Origin: CAZYFH01 sp965249175
GTDB lineage: Bacteria > Acidobacteriota > Vicinamibacteria > Vicinamibacterales > UBA8438
Length of the DNA: 64,000 bases
NCBI GenBank assembly: GCA_965249175.1
Contig: OZ252227.1
Location: 930,001-994,000 of the forward strand
Direction of reading: 5' to 3'
The notes below the pieces were generated by a model, which saw nothing but the letters and a program-made list of their open reading frames with translations, was not told the origin of the DNA and did no database searches. Below, piece by piece: positions 43,347 to 52,755 of the stretch (the stretch's first letter is position 1; each line of letters begins with the position of its first letter). A program made the position numbers and the translations under genes.

Positions 43347-45512
43347 CTACGCGCGCGAGAGATTCTGGTTCTTGATGGGAAGATCGCGTACCCGAACACC
43401 TGTCGCCGCGAAAATAGCGTTGGTGACCGCCGGTGCGATCGGCGGCACGGCCGGCTCGCCCAGCCCGCCGATATGCGCATCGGACCGGATGAACTCGACG
43501 CTGATCCCGGGTGCATCGGCCAGGCGGATCATCTGATGATCCCGGAAATTGCTCTCCACGACCCGGCCCTCCGCGATCGAGATCTCGCCCACCATGGCGG
43601 CGGACAGCCCGAAGATGATGCCCCCCTCGATCTGCGCGGTCGCGGTATCGGTGTTGACCACATCCCCACAGTCGACGACCGCGCAGACCTGACGGACTCG
43701 GAGTTGCCCCTCCCGAGACACCGCGACGTGCGCCACCTCGGCGACGATTGAGCCGAAGCTTTCGGCGATGGCGATCCCGCGTCCTTCGCCCTCCGGTAGC
43801 GAGGCACCCCAGTCCGCCATGTCGGCCACACGCTCGAGCGCTGCGCGGAAGCGTGGATGCTCGACCATCAGATCATGCCGGAATCGATACGGGTCCTGAC
43901 CGGCCGCATGGGCCATCTCGTCAATGAACGATTCCTTGAAGAACCCATGCTGTGAGTTCAGTACCGAACGCCACGCTCCCAGCCGGATGGGGTGAGACGC
44001 GTCCCTCGCGTCCGCTCGCATGTCGGCGATGGCATACGGCATAAAGACGGACTCGCGATCGCCGCCACCGGCATAGGAGGAAGCGACGGCGAGCGGTGTT
44101 CCACTCGCGTCCAGCGCGCCGGCGTATCGCGCCATCCCGGCGGGGCGATAGTAGTCGTGCTGGATGTCGTTCTCGCGGCTCCACACCAGCTTCACCGGCG
44201 TCGGCGACATGGCCTTCGCGATGCGGACGCCGAGATCGATGTAGTCGAAGTTGAACGGCAGACGCCGACCGTAGCCGCCACCCAGCTGCAGGTTGGTGAG
44301 GTGGACCTGCTGGTCATTCAGATCCAGGGCGTCCGCCGCCGTGGCACGCGCATTGAGCGGATCCTGGACGCCAGCCCACACCTCCGCGCCGTCGCCCTCG
44401 ACGCGGGCCGTGCAGACCATCGGTTCCATCGTCGCGTGGGCGAGGAAGGGCACGCGGTAGTCGGCGGCGATGACCTGGGCCGCGTCCTCGGGCATGTCCG
44501 GCGCCGATCCGAGCGCTTCGTCGAACGCCGCGAAGATGGACGCGCTGGAGATGTCGCCATGGCCGGCGTCGTCGTACTGAGGCTTGAGTGCGCCGAGCGC
44601 CTGACGGGCCCGCCAGTAGCTATCGGCAACGACGGCAACCGCCTCGTCCAGCTTCACCACGCGCTTCACGCCTGACATCGCCTCGGCCGGCGTGGTGTCG
44701 ACCGACACCAACCTCCCGCCCTGGACCGGCGCAATGTCGACCGCCGCGTAGAGCATGCCGGGCAATGTGAAGTCGATCCCGTAGACCGCACGTCCATCGA
44801 CCTTCGGCGGAATATCGAAGCGGGGACGGGCGGTGCGGCGGATCGTGTAGTGGTCGGGATCCTTGAGGACGGGGTTGTCCGGCACGGGACGACTCGCCGC
44901 CGACCGGGCCAACTCACCAAAACTGGCACTCTGTCCGGACGCCGAGTGGGTGACGCGCGAGCGAGCGGCGGTGCACTCGGACGCGGAGACACCGAACCGC
45001 TCCGCCGCGGCGGCAATCAGCATCTCCTTGGCGGCGGCGCCGGCGACGCGCATGCCGTAGTGGCCCGTGCCGCGTACGGCCGTCGAGCCCCCGGTGGCCT
45101 GTGTCCCGAACCAGCGGGCCAGGCGGTAGGACCCGTAATCGATGGCGCGACCGAGCGCCTCGGGCACTGCATCACCGGTGAACGCACGCAGCAGATACGC
45201 GTTCGCGTACTTGCCCAGCGCCGGGGCCTCTTTGATCCGCACGAGGTCCCACTCGGCCTCCAGTTCCTCCGCCGCCATCATGGCAAGCGCGGTCTGCGAC
45301 CCTTGGCCCATCTCGCAATGGGGTATCAGCACCGTGATGAGGTCGTCCGGCGTGATGGTGATCCAGGTGTTGAGCTCGCCCTTCTCACCGGCATCGGCCG
45401 ACACGACACTGTGCCGGCTGGGCGAAAACGCCACCCCGGCGACCCCCAAGACGAACCCGCCACCGACGAGCGACCCGGTGCCGATGAAGGCGCGTCGTGT
45501 CCACTTTCGCAT
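43347..45512 (-). CDS. Molybdopterin-binding subunit of an isoquinoline oxidoreductase-like enzyme
   Basis: A 721-residue protein of the xanthine dehydrogenase family, IorB-like. The N-terminus RKWTRRAFIGTGSLVGGG is a Tat signal. Cofactor-binding text includes PHCEMGQGSQTALAMMAAEELE, VHLTNLQLGGGYGRRL and HIGGLGEPAVPPIAPAVTNAI, whose GxGEP contains the catalytic Glu. It would be a periplasmic aldehyde or N-heterocycle oxidase receiving cofactor as a folded unit. Its start overlaps the small subunit stop (TAATG at 45510-45514). Confidence 0.92.
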   Translation of the reverse strand: MRKWTRRAFIGTGSLVGGGFVLGVAGVAFSPSRHSVVSADAGEKGELNTWITITPDDLITVLIPHCEMGQGSQTALAMMAAEELEAEWDLVRIKEAPALGKYANAYLLRAFTGDAVPEALGRAIDYGSYRLARWFGTQATGGSTAVRGTGHYGMRVAGAAAKEMLIAAAAERFGVSASECTAARSRVTHSASGQSASFGELARSAASRPVPDNPVLKDPDHYTIRRTARPRFDIPPKVDGRAVYGIDFTLPGMLYAAVDIAPVQGGRLVSVDTTPAEAMSGVKRVVKLDEAVAVVADSYWRARQALGALKPQYDDAGHGDISSASIFAAFDEALGSAPDMPEDAAQVIAADYRVPFLAHATMEPMVCTARVEGDGAEVWAGVQDPLNARATAADALDLNDQQVHLTNLQLGGGYGRRLPFNFDYIDLGVRIAKAMSPTPVKLVWSRENDIQHDYYRPAGMARYAGALDASGTPLAVASSYAGGGDRESVFMPYAIADMRADARDASHPIRLGAWRSVLNSQHGFFKESFIDEMAHAAGQDPYRFRHDLMVEHPRFRAALERVADMADWGASLPEGEGRGIAIAESFGSIVAEVAHVAVSREGQLRVRQVCAVVDCGDVVNTDTATAQIEGGIIFGLSAAMVGEISIAEGRVVESNFRDHQMIRLADAPGISVEFIRSDAHIGGLGEPAVPPIAPAVTNAIFAATGVRVRDLPIKNQNLSRA

Positions 45513-45976
45513 TACGCCCCCCTCTCGCCGTCAGCGATGTCATGGATCGCGCGGCGGACCCGCGCGAAGGTGCCGCACCGGCAGATGTTGGTGACGGTGG
45601 CGTCGATCTGATCGTCGGTGGGATTGGGGCGCTGCTCGAGCAGCGCCGAAACCGCCATGATCATCCCCGACTGGCAGTAGCCGCACTGGGGGACCTGGTG
45701 GGTGATCCAGGCCTGTTGCACCGTGTGCAGGGTGCCGTCGTCCGCCAGGCCCTCGATCGTGGTGATCGCCGTCCCCTCGGCCGCCGACACCGGAAACGTG
45801 CATGTCCGGACGGCGCGACCATCGAGGTGCACGGTGCACGCACCGCACGCCGATATGCCGCAGCCGAACTTCGTGCCGGTCAGGCCGAGCGTGTCGCGGA
45901 GCACCCACAAGAGCGGCGTGTCCGGCTCGACGTCAACCGAATGGACCCGACCATTCACAGTCAGTGTGATTGCCAT
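45512..45976 (-). CDS. [2Fe-2S] small subunit of the same molybdenum hydroxylase
   Basis: A 154-residue ferredoxin-type subunit. The plant-type cluster CGISACGACTVHLDG...C and the second cluster CGYCQSGMIM...CRCGTFARVR are complete. It lacks its own signal and would be exported with the Tat-bearing partner encoded next. No cytochrome or FAD subunit is nearby, which fits the two-subunit IorAB type with a separate electron acceptor. Confidence 0.93.
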   Translation of the reverse strand: MAITLTVNGRVHSVDVEPDTPLLWVLRDTLGLTGTKFGCGISACGACTVHLDGRAVRTCTFPVSAAEGTAITTIEGLADDGTLHTVQQAWITHQVPQCGYCQSGMIMAVSALLEQRPNPTDDQIDATVTNICRCGTFARVRRAIHDIADGERGA

Positions 45977-46019
45977 GAAAGCCCCCGATATCGCCTTGTC
46001 TCGAACTCAATACTCTATC

Positions 46020-47655
46020 TCATCGATGCCGCGCGAGGTGCATGAAGAGCGGCACGGTCGCGAGGGGTGCGAGGGGCAGCACGGCGAAGGCGAGCAGGCG
46101 GCTGCGCGTATGGGAGCCCAGATCCTCAAGAAGCCTCCGTCGGCATAGCCATCCAAGCTCAGCAACGTCGAGAAGCCAATGAGCAGGAACGGTAAGGCGG
46201 CGAGGGCGATCAACAGGATGCGCGTCTCGACAAGGTCTCGCCGGAACGCAGCGTAGAACAGATACGCGCACCCTGCGAACAGCAAGAACGTGCCGATCCA
46301 GAGGGCGGGGGGCGACACTGGGTCTAACCTTAGGCGAGTGTCATCAAGCCCTGAGATGACCCACAGAAGAGCGGTGCCAGCTCCCAGGAGCGACAAGAAC
46401 GCCGCGACGTTGCCGAACCATTGGAGGCACCAGACGGCCGCGAGCGCACCGCAGAGGAGGACCGCGGCGACGCCGATGCCGCCGAGCCCGGTGGAGCTCT
46501 CGATAACCGCAGGCACTCCGGTGGAGTCCTCGACACGTGCCATGAGCAGCACGGTGACGACGTAGGCCAGGACAAACGGGACCAGGCTGGCGACCGAGCT
46601 GCGCAGTGCGACGACGACCCGCGCAGTGGCGAGCGTCTTCGTCGACACGGGACGAATGAACAGAAACGTCTTCTGTGGCCCGGTCTGTAGCCGATGGTTC
46701 TGAAAGAAACAATACGCTCCGAACAGCGCCGCTGTGATCCCGAGCGCATTCAAGAACGCGACTGAGATCCGTCCGCTAGCGAAGACCAGCGTCGTACTCC
46801 AGGCGGACGGCCCAATGCCCGGTCCGGCCACGGTGAGCGCGACGCTCCCGAGAAACAACGAGCCGCCCAGCACGAGCACGGGCAGCATCCGCGCCTGACG
46901 CCGCCACTCGAACCAGCGCATCGCTTCCTCGGGCGACGCGAAGGGCGGACGGTCGACGTCGCGGTGACGGGCGAGCCTCGAGAACAGTCCGGTCGGTATC
47001 GCGCTGATGTCGAGACCGTCGCGGCGGCGGATGCGCACACCGGCATACGCCACGAGATACGCGCCCGCCAGCGTGGCGAGGACGCGTGTGGCCGTGTAGC
47101 GGCTCGCGTCGAAGGGCTGGGTCGGGAGCTCCCAACCGAGCCAGATGGCGAAGAGCAGGAAGACCGGCTCTCCGACGAGCAACGCCAGGATGCCGTGGCC
47201 GCCGAAGGACCACGCGAGCGCCTGGAGCACCGCGACGTCGTTGTCGCGATCAGGAACGGCGACCAGAACGCGAAATGCGTCTCCACGGCCGCCAAAGACC
47301 AGAAATTGCAGGCCCGAGCTCCAGATCGAGATCACCCCCACGCACAGCAGCCCCCAACTCATCCGCCACACGACCAGGTCGACGTGCGAACCGGCAATCG
47401 AAGCAGGAACGTCGGCATCGTCATCTTCAGGTCGCGTTCGTCGCTGTGGCAGTACAGCAAGGCGATGATGACGAGCCCGATCGGCATGATGACCATCTCA
47501 GGGGAGCCATCCGCGTCGGACACGCGGCCCTCCCATACCGCGACCATGTACTGGAGCAGGCACAGCGCGGTGCTGACCACCAGACCGACAAGGACGATCG
47601 GGAGTGTGCGCTGAAACTGCTCGCGCAGCATCGCCGTGGCGATCGAGAGGCTCAT
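46020..47655 (-). pseudogene. ABC-2 type exporter permease with two frameshifts
   Basis: Starts MSLSIATAMLREQFQRTLPIVLVGLVVSTALCL at 47655, overlapping the ATPase stop (ATGA). Near 47378 one base is missing before DLVVWRMSWGLLCVGVISIWS. The frame then runs through about ten helices until near 46100, where another shift is needed to reach SRLLAFAVLPLAPLATVPLFMH and the stop at 46020. An uncorrected frame runs on to 46007. So the permease is broken twice as well as separated from its ATPase. Confidence 0.75.
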
Positions 47656-47715
47656 TCCCCCGCTCTCCGGGTGAAACCCGATGTCCGTCGCGACGCATGC
47701 GCGACGAAGATCTCT

Positions 47716-49047
47716 GGCTCTTCCGGCTTTTGGGTGGCGGACGACGCCATCGAGGGTGGGCGTGAGTAGATGTAGCATCCCGGCATGCAGGACCGTGACT
47801 TGTATGCCCAGCTTCTCGGACTCGAACCACCATGGGAAGTCGTCGAGGTGGACATCTCGATGCAAGACCACTCGGTGCAGGTGTTTGTGGCCCTCAGGCC
47901 GGATGCATCGACGCCGTGCCCGGAGTGTAGTGAGCCCTGCCCGCGCCACGACACCCGGACGCGGTCGTGGCGACACCTTGACACGATGCAATACAAGACC
48001 ATGCTCGTGGGGGAGATTCCTCGAATCGAATGTCCGTCGCATGGGATCAGACAGCTGAAGGTGCCCTGGGCGGCCCCCCGGTCTCGCTTCACCGCCCTCT
48101 TCGAGTGTCTGGTCATCGAATGGCTGCAGCACGCCAGTATAAAAGCCGTCGCCGAGCTGCTCGCCCTGAGCTGGGACCAGGTGGCGGGCATCATGGAGCG
48201 CGCGGTGGCCCGCGGTCTCGCCCGCCGTCAGCTCTCGGTGCCCAAGGTCGTGGGCGTTGATGAGACCTCGTTCCAGCAGCGGCATGAGTACGTGACGGTT
48301 GTGTGTGATCCCGGGCGGGCGGCGGTCCTGTTCGTCTCGGACGGCCGCTCGGCGGAGTCGCTCAGCGGCTTCTTCGACCCGCTCACCGCCTCGGAACGGG
48401 CCCGCATCGAGGCGGTCGCGATGGACATGTCGGGCGCCTACCTGAGCGCGGTCACCCGGGCGTTGGGGCCGGCCGCGCACGAGCGGATTGTCTTCGACAA
48501 GTACCACCTCGCCAGCCTGTTGGGCGATGCGGTGAACAAGGTCCGGCGTGAAGAGCACAAAACGCTGCTAGAGCAACACGACGAGCGCCTCAAGGGCACG
48601 CGGCATCTCTTCCTCATGAATCCCTGGAACATGTCGCGGGCGCAGACGGCCGAGCTGACGCAGCTCAAGTCCAGCAACCTCAAGGTCGCCCGAGCCTGGG
48701 CCATCAAGGAAACGTTTATGGACGCCTTCGCGTTTCGCCAACCCAAACGGGCGGAGCGGGCGTTGAAGGAGGTACTCGCCTGGATGGCACGCTCGCGCCT
48801 GGCACCCATGATCCGCGCCGCACGGACCGTCCGACGACATTTCGACGGGGTCATCAACGCCATCATCAGCGGCATCACGAACGCGACCGCCGAGGCCATC
48901 AACTCACGCATCCAGTGGATCAAGAAACAAGCCGCGGGCTTTCGCAGCCGGGAGCGGTTCCGCCAGGCCATCTACTTCCACCTCGGACGCCTGGACCTGT
49001 ACCCGGATGAAGCACACACTCTTGCCCACCCGAATTCCTGAAGCGCC
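47716..49047 (+). mobile_element. ISL3-family insertion sequence B
   Basis: 1,332 bases. The ends GGCTCTTCCGGCTTTTGGGT and, inverted, GGCGCTTCAGGAATTCGGGT are imperfect inverted repeats. A perfect 8-bp duplication AGATCTCT flanks it (47708-47715 and 49048-49055), proving insertion into the exporter ATPase gene. Confidence 0.93.
47785..49041 (+). CDS. ISL3-family transposase B
   Basis: A 418-residue transposase, intact. The zinc finger is PCPECSEPCPRHDT..., and the core has VPKVVGVDETSFQQRHEYVTVV, AVAMDMSGAYLSAV, RIVFDKYHLASLLG and NATAEAINSRIQWIKKQAAGFRS. It is clearly diverged from transposase A, so the two ISL3 copies arrived independently. The C-terminus ends inside the right terminal repeat. 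Confidence 0.92.
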   Translation: MQDRDLYAQLLGLEPPWEVVEVDISMQDHSVQVFVALRPDASTPCPECSEPCPRHDTRTRSWRHLDTMQYKTMLVGEIPRIECPSHGIRQLKVPWAAPRSRFTALFECLVIEWLQHASIKAVAELLALSWDQVAGIMERAVARGLARRQLSVPKVVGVDETSFQQRHEYVTVVCDPGRAAVLFVSDGRSAESLSGFFDPLTASERARIEAVAMDMSGAYLSAVTRALGPAAHERIVFDKYHLASLLGDAVNKVRREEHKTLLEQHDERLKGTRHLFLMNPWNMSRAQTAELTQLKSSNLKVARAWAIKETFMDAFAFRQPKRAERALKEVLAWMARSRLAPMIRAARTVRRHFDGVINAIISGITNATAEAINSRIQWIKKQAAGFRSRERFRQAIYFHLGRLDLYPDEAHTLAHPNS

Positions 49048-49919
49048 AGATCTCTTCCAAGGTAGGGGTCGCCTCCTCCAGCACCCTCGCGTGCATCGTC
49101 GCGATTGCCCGTTCCACGCCCGCCCGATCACCGTTGCAGAGGACCGTCCATTCGCGCTGCGCCCCGTGCACGCTCAGCGCCCCGTCGAACACCGGCACAC
49201 GGTCTTGTGGCGTGTCGAAACGCACCACCAACCGGTGATGGGTCGTCTTGACCGTCTCCAACCTGTCACAGAGGACGACCTCTCCCTCGGCGACCATCGC
49301 GACGTGATCGGCGACACGCTCCACTTCGTCGAGCAAGTGAGACGAAAAGAAGACGGTCCGGCCCTCATAGGCGACGGTGCGCACGATGGCGCCCAAGATG
49401 TCCCGCCACACGACCGGATCCAGGCCTGACGACGGCTCGTCCAACACCAGCAGCTTTTGTCTATGGGCCAGCGCGACCAGCAGCCCGGCCAGCGCCCGTT
49501 CGCCCCGCGAGAGGTGCTTCACCTTCGCGTCCGGATCGAGGCGGAACATGTCGCGCAACTGCTCCGCATACTGCGCGTCCCACTTGGGATAGAACGCCCG
49601 GATGTATCGAAGCAACTCGCGGATACGCATCCACGTCGGCATCTCGCGATCCTCGGACAGATGCCCGATATCAGCCAGCACGCCAACGGGGTCGCCCGCC
49701 GGGTCCTTGCCGAAGACCCGAACCCGGCCGTGTTGGGGCTTCAGCGCTCCAAGCAGATGCCTGATGAGCGTCGTCTTGCCAGATCCGTTTTCGCCCACGA
49801 GCCCAAGACGCACCCGGCCGGCACGTGCAGCGTCACGTGCTTCAGCGCTTGCTTGCGTCGGAACGACCGCGAGAGATTCTCCACTTCGATGACGGCGTTG
49901 GATGGACTGTTCATGGCGT

Positions 49920-50318
49920 CTACTCCTCACGCGGCGTACGTGCCCCCAGGGCGTCATGCTTGCGTCGGACGAGGTCGACGACCGCATCCACGCCCACGCC
50001 CAATTGCTTCGCCTCCGCCACGAGGCCGACCGCGCGTTCCCCCAGGATCCGCATCTTCTCTGCGCGGCTCAGCGGCGAGCCGTTGTTCGCCACACGCGTG
50101 CCCGATCCGGGTCGTGACACGAGCACGCCCGCGCCTTCCAGGTCGCGATAGGCGCGGGCCACCGTATTCGGATTGATGAGGAGCTCCTCCGCCAGACGCC
50201 GAATGGGCGGCAGCTCGTCACCGGGACCGAGACGCTCGGCGGCGACCAGGTACTTCACCTGATTGACGATCTGCCGGTAGATAGGCACCCCGTCATGCGG
50301 CGATATGTGGATCTGCAT
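49920..50318 (-). CDS. GntR-family (YtrA-type) transcriptional regulator
   Basis: A 132-residue protein. VPIYRQIVNQVKYLVAAERLGPGDELPPIRRLAEELLINPNTVARAYRDLEGAGVL is the GntR winged helix, followed by the short C-terminal part typical of YtrA regulators controlling ABC exporters. It lies five bases upstream of the exporter ATPase gene. A strong palindrome at 50338-50359 just upstream of its start is the obvious operator, so the operon is likely autoregulated, though its structural genes are now broken. Confidence 0.92.
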   Translation of the reverse strand: MQIHISPHDGVPIYRQIVNQVKYLVAAERLGPGDELPPIRRLAEELLINPNTVARAYRDLEGAGVLVSRPGSGTRVANNGSPLSRAEKMRILGERAVGLVAEAKQLGVGVDAVVDLVRRKHDALGARTPREE

Positions 50319-50337
50319 CTGTGCGTCCGGGCAACGA

Positions 50338-50359
50338 GTGTATTACTACATTAATACAC
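50338..50359. promoter_or_regulatory. GntR/YtrA operator
   Basis: A perfect inverted repeat GTGTATTA and TAATACAC with a 6-base spacer CTACAT, 20 bases upstream of the gntR start. It has the form expected for YtrA-type repressors. Confidence 0.75.
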
Positions 50360-50379
50360 TTTGGCTCGATGTCAAGGCC

Positions 50380-50471
50380 CGCTGATGTTGTGGGCGATCC
50401 AGTGCTCGAGCGCCGGCCGCACGGTCGAGTCAAGCACTGCGCCGATCTTGGGGTTGTTCAGCCGATCCTTG
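50380..50471 (-). pseudogene. 92-bp fragment of a parE-like gene
   Basis: On the minus strand it reads KDRLNNPKIGAVLDSTVRP and ALEHWIAHNIS, matching ParE in this window (60131-60222) with about 9 differences in 92 bases. Two substitutions (KI for EM, IA for LN) show it is not a very recent copy of the local gene but came from a diverged or paralogous topoisomerase gene. It lies between the GntR operator and an IS91 derivative. 50472-50527 shows no feature. Confidence 0.75.
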
Positions 50472-50527
50472 TTGGGGTCCGAGCCTCACGTGCCTCTGCT
50501 TCCGAGCGACTACCGGCGGAACCTGCC

Positions 50528-51263
50528 TTCCTCAGCCGCGTCTCCCCGTGCAACACCTCCCACATGCCGGACGGTTCCCCCGTCGTGCTTCGCTTCCTGC
50601 GTCACCGGGCTCGTGAGGCCGGCGTCGGTGACCCGCGCGGGGGCGCAGTGGTCATCGTCCAACGCTTCGGCGGGGCGCTCAACTTGACGTCCACCTCCAC
50701 GCGCTGGTTCTGGACGGATGTTTCGACGAGGGGGGGCGGTTCCATCCCCTGCCGGACCTCGATGCCGTGGATGTGACCGAAGTACTGGCGACCATCGTGG
50801 CGGGGGTCCGCCGGCTCCTGGCGCTAGGCGCGCTTGATGCAACGGAGTTTCGGCTTCGACGTCCTCGCCTGTGCGCGGTGCGGCGGACGGATGCGCCTGG
50901 TCGCGCTCATCGACCAGCCGCCTGTGATCCGTCGCATTCTCGGCCACCTCCGGCCTCCCACGGAGGTCCCCGAGCCACGGCCCGCACGCGACCCGCCGCT
51001 ACTGGATCCCAACCTCCCGAGCCATTTGTCCGAGTCCGGCGCCCCGTTCGAATTCGGCGCCTGACCAGGACACCCCCGGTCGCTGCGGCCGGCGTGCGCC
51101 TGCGTCTGCCCTCGTCCCCATTCCGTCGTTCTAGACACGCCTGCTGCAGCGGCCATAACCCGCGCGTAGCGCCAATCGGCCTGTGTTCGGGCGGATCCGG
51201 CGACGGTGACTTCGGCGTCCTGGGCCGCTGGGTCTGAGAAGGGCCTTACGTTAACCGGTCTAA
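50528..51263 (+). mobile_element. Internally deleted IS91-family derivative, copy 1
   Basis: About 736 bases with the same left start (CTTCCTCAGCCGCGTCTCC) and right end (CCTTACGTTAACCGGTCTAA) as the longer copy at 56959-58902. Two internal deletions join a shared CGTGC to the transposase middle (57.5 kb equivalent), and the HUH region to the C-terminal zinc domain (CARCGGRMRLVALID). No functional transposase remains. 51264-51355 shows no gene. Confidence 0.8.
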
Positions 51264-52755
51264 TACAGTTGCTATCGTCAAAGCGAGGGAAGTGGGATCG
51301 CCCGGATGACCATCGCATCTCGAGCCATCCGTGTGAGGTTGGAGGCTTCGTGAGCCTACTGCGCCTTGAGCAAAGCCTCCAGTCGGGCCAGCCGGGCCTC
51401 GAGGTCATCCACGTCAGCCAATTGTGCTTCGTGCTCTTGTAACTTCTGCTGCTGCTCCTTGGCCACCTTGGTGAGCACCGCCACGACGTCCATGGCGCTT
51501 AGACCTTTCCTATCATTCCGGGCCACCACCTCAGGTACATCTTCGGCTACGAAGCCAACGTGTTTCTCCTCGTCCCCATTCTTGTACTGGTAGGTAACGG
51601 GTTTGAGATCGGAGAGCGCCGAGAGGGCAACGGCTGCAGAGAGTTCCTGGATGTCCTTCTTTAGCTCTCTGGAGCACGCGTCGGTCCATGCTCCACCTGC
51701 CGTTACATGCGCCCCCGACGCCATGTGCAGCGGGTGAACCGGACTCGTCGTGCCGATGCCGACCTGGCCGAAGGTGTCAATGGTAAGGCCGGTGCTGTTT
51801 GAACTTGTATCTTTTTGGGGAGCAATGCGGAATTTGCTGCCTACATCCCTGTCCAGCGCCATAGACCACTCTTGTGGTGTCAATTGGCCGTCACGGAGGA
51901 CAATGCTCGCGTCTCCTGCTGAAGGCGCATCGTTGTTCGTATTCTCAATCAGAATACCAGCGCCGTTAAGGCCACCGTTGTTCTTGTCTTTTCGTATATG
52001 AAGCTGTTGGCTTGGGCTTGCCTGGCCCATGCCAATTCCAACATTGCCAGACGTCGTCGTATCGCTGGTCACATTGTCACAGACAATGATCTTCCCATCC
52101 AGAGCATCATCGCCATCGAACAGGCCAATCGTAGAAACGCAATGGTTCCGCAACACGAAGACCGGTGCGTGAATCGGTGTGTCGATAAAGATGCTATTTC
52201 TTACCCTGGCATCGTCAGACATACAGTAGTTCTCTGTGACGCTGATGTGGCCGCCGTTGTTTATCAGGATGTCGTAACGCTGAGGGAAGGGGGTGGGGCT
52301 TTGATCTCCCATTCTCTTGATCACGTTCCCGTGAATACGGACATGATCCTGGTTCTGATTACTGGACTCGTTGATCTCGATGCCCGTGCAGTCGTGAACG
52401 TCCGCCTGACCAATGATGCCATTTCCTTCTATGTTGATGATGGTCTCGATCGTCGTGGACAAGCCTTTGCCCCTTATTCCCACTAACGAATCCGCTTTAC
52501 TCATTATGATGATGTTGTTCTTGATATTGAATCCATATTGCACCGTCTCGAAGACAATCCCTTCTTTCGCAGAATCAAAATCATTGTCATTGATGTTCAA
52601 CACATTGCAAAACATCGCGTCGACGCTCCTATCAAAGCCAAGCACATAATTGTTTGTGAATTGAACGCCTTCGGACGGCTCGTCTCCTCCTGTGAAAGGA
52701 AACTTGTCCAACACCACTCCTGTCCTGGGACCATTTCCCACGAGGGTGAGCTAAT

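Larger units (their letters stand above)
41088..43375 (+). pseudogene. CPBP-family intramembrane protease gene split by an ISL3 element
   Basis: The 5' part (41088-41682) gives several helices and the EExxxR motif in YGGIVEEVLVRWGLMSLL. Removing 41683-43131 plus one TTATTTG-containing duplicate restores VLFGLGHLPSHFAV, i.e. the second motif FxxxH, and later ILAHILFHLIWLPFDV with the final His. CPBP proteins cleave prenylated or bacteriocin-type substrates, or act in defence. Before insertion the gene was intact. Its end overlaps the oppositely oriented molybdenum hydroxylase gene by 29 bases. Confidence 0.87.
47652..49914 (-). pseudogene. ABC exporter ATPase gene, split by ISL3 element B and frameshifted
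   Basis: Starts MNSPSNAVIEVENLSRSF at 49914. One base is missing near 49805 before LVGENGSGKTTLIRHL (Walker A). LSRGERALAGLLVAL is the signature and KLLVLDEPSSGLD Walker B. The 3' end is displaced: removing 47716-49047 and one 8-bp duplicate gives TPTLEEIFVAHASRR...RRAGE, the usual C-terminus of YtrB-like ATPases. The stop at 47652 overlaps the permease start. Confidence 0.87.

Noticed and set aside
47785..49041. ISL3 transposases A and B as copies of one element
   Set aside because: Their protein sequences and terminal repeats differ substantially; only the first GGCTCTTC is common.
1739..51279. Shared ACAGTTGCTATCGTC at the IS110 right end (1739) and after the IS91 copy 1 end (51264)
   Set aside because: A 15-base match between two places in 64 kb is expected by chance about once or twice; it may be an IS110 relic but is not claimed.
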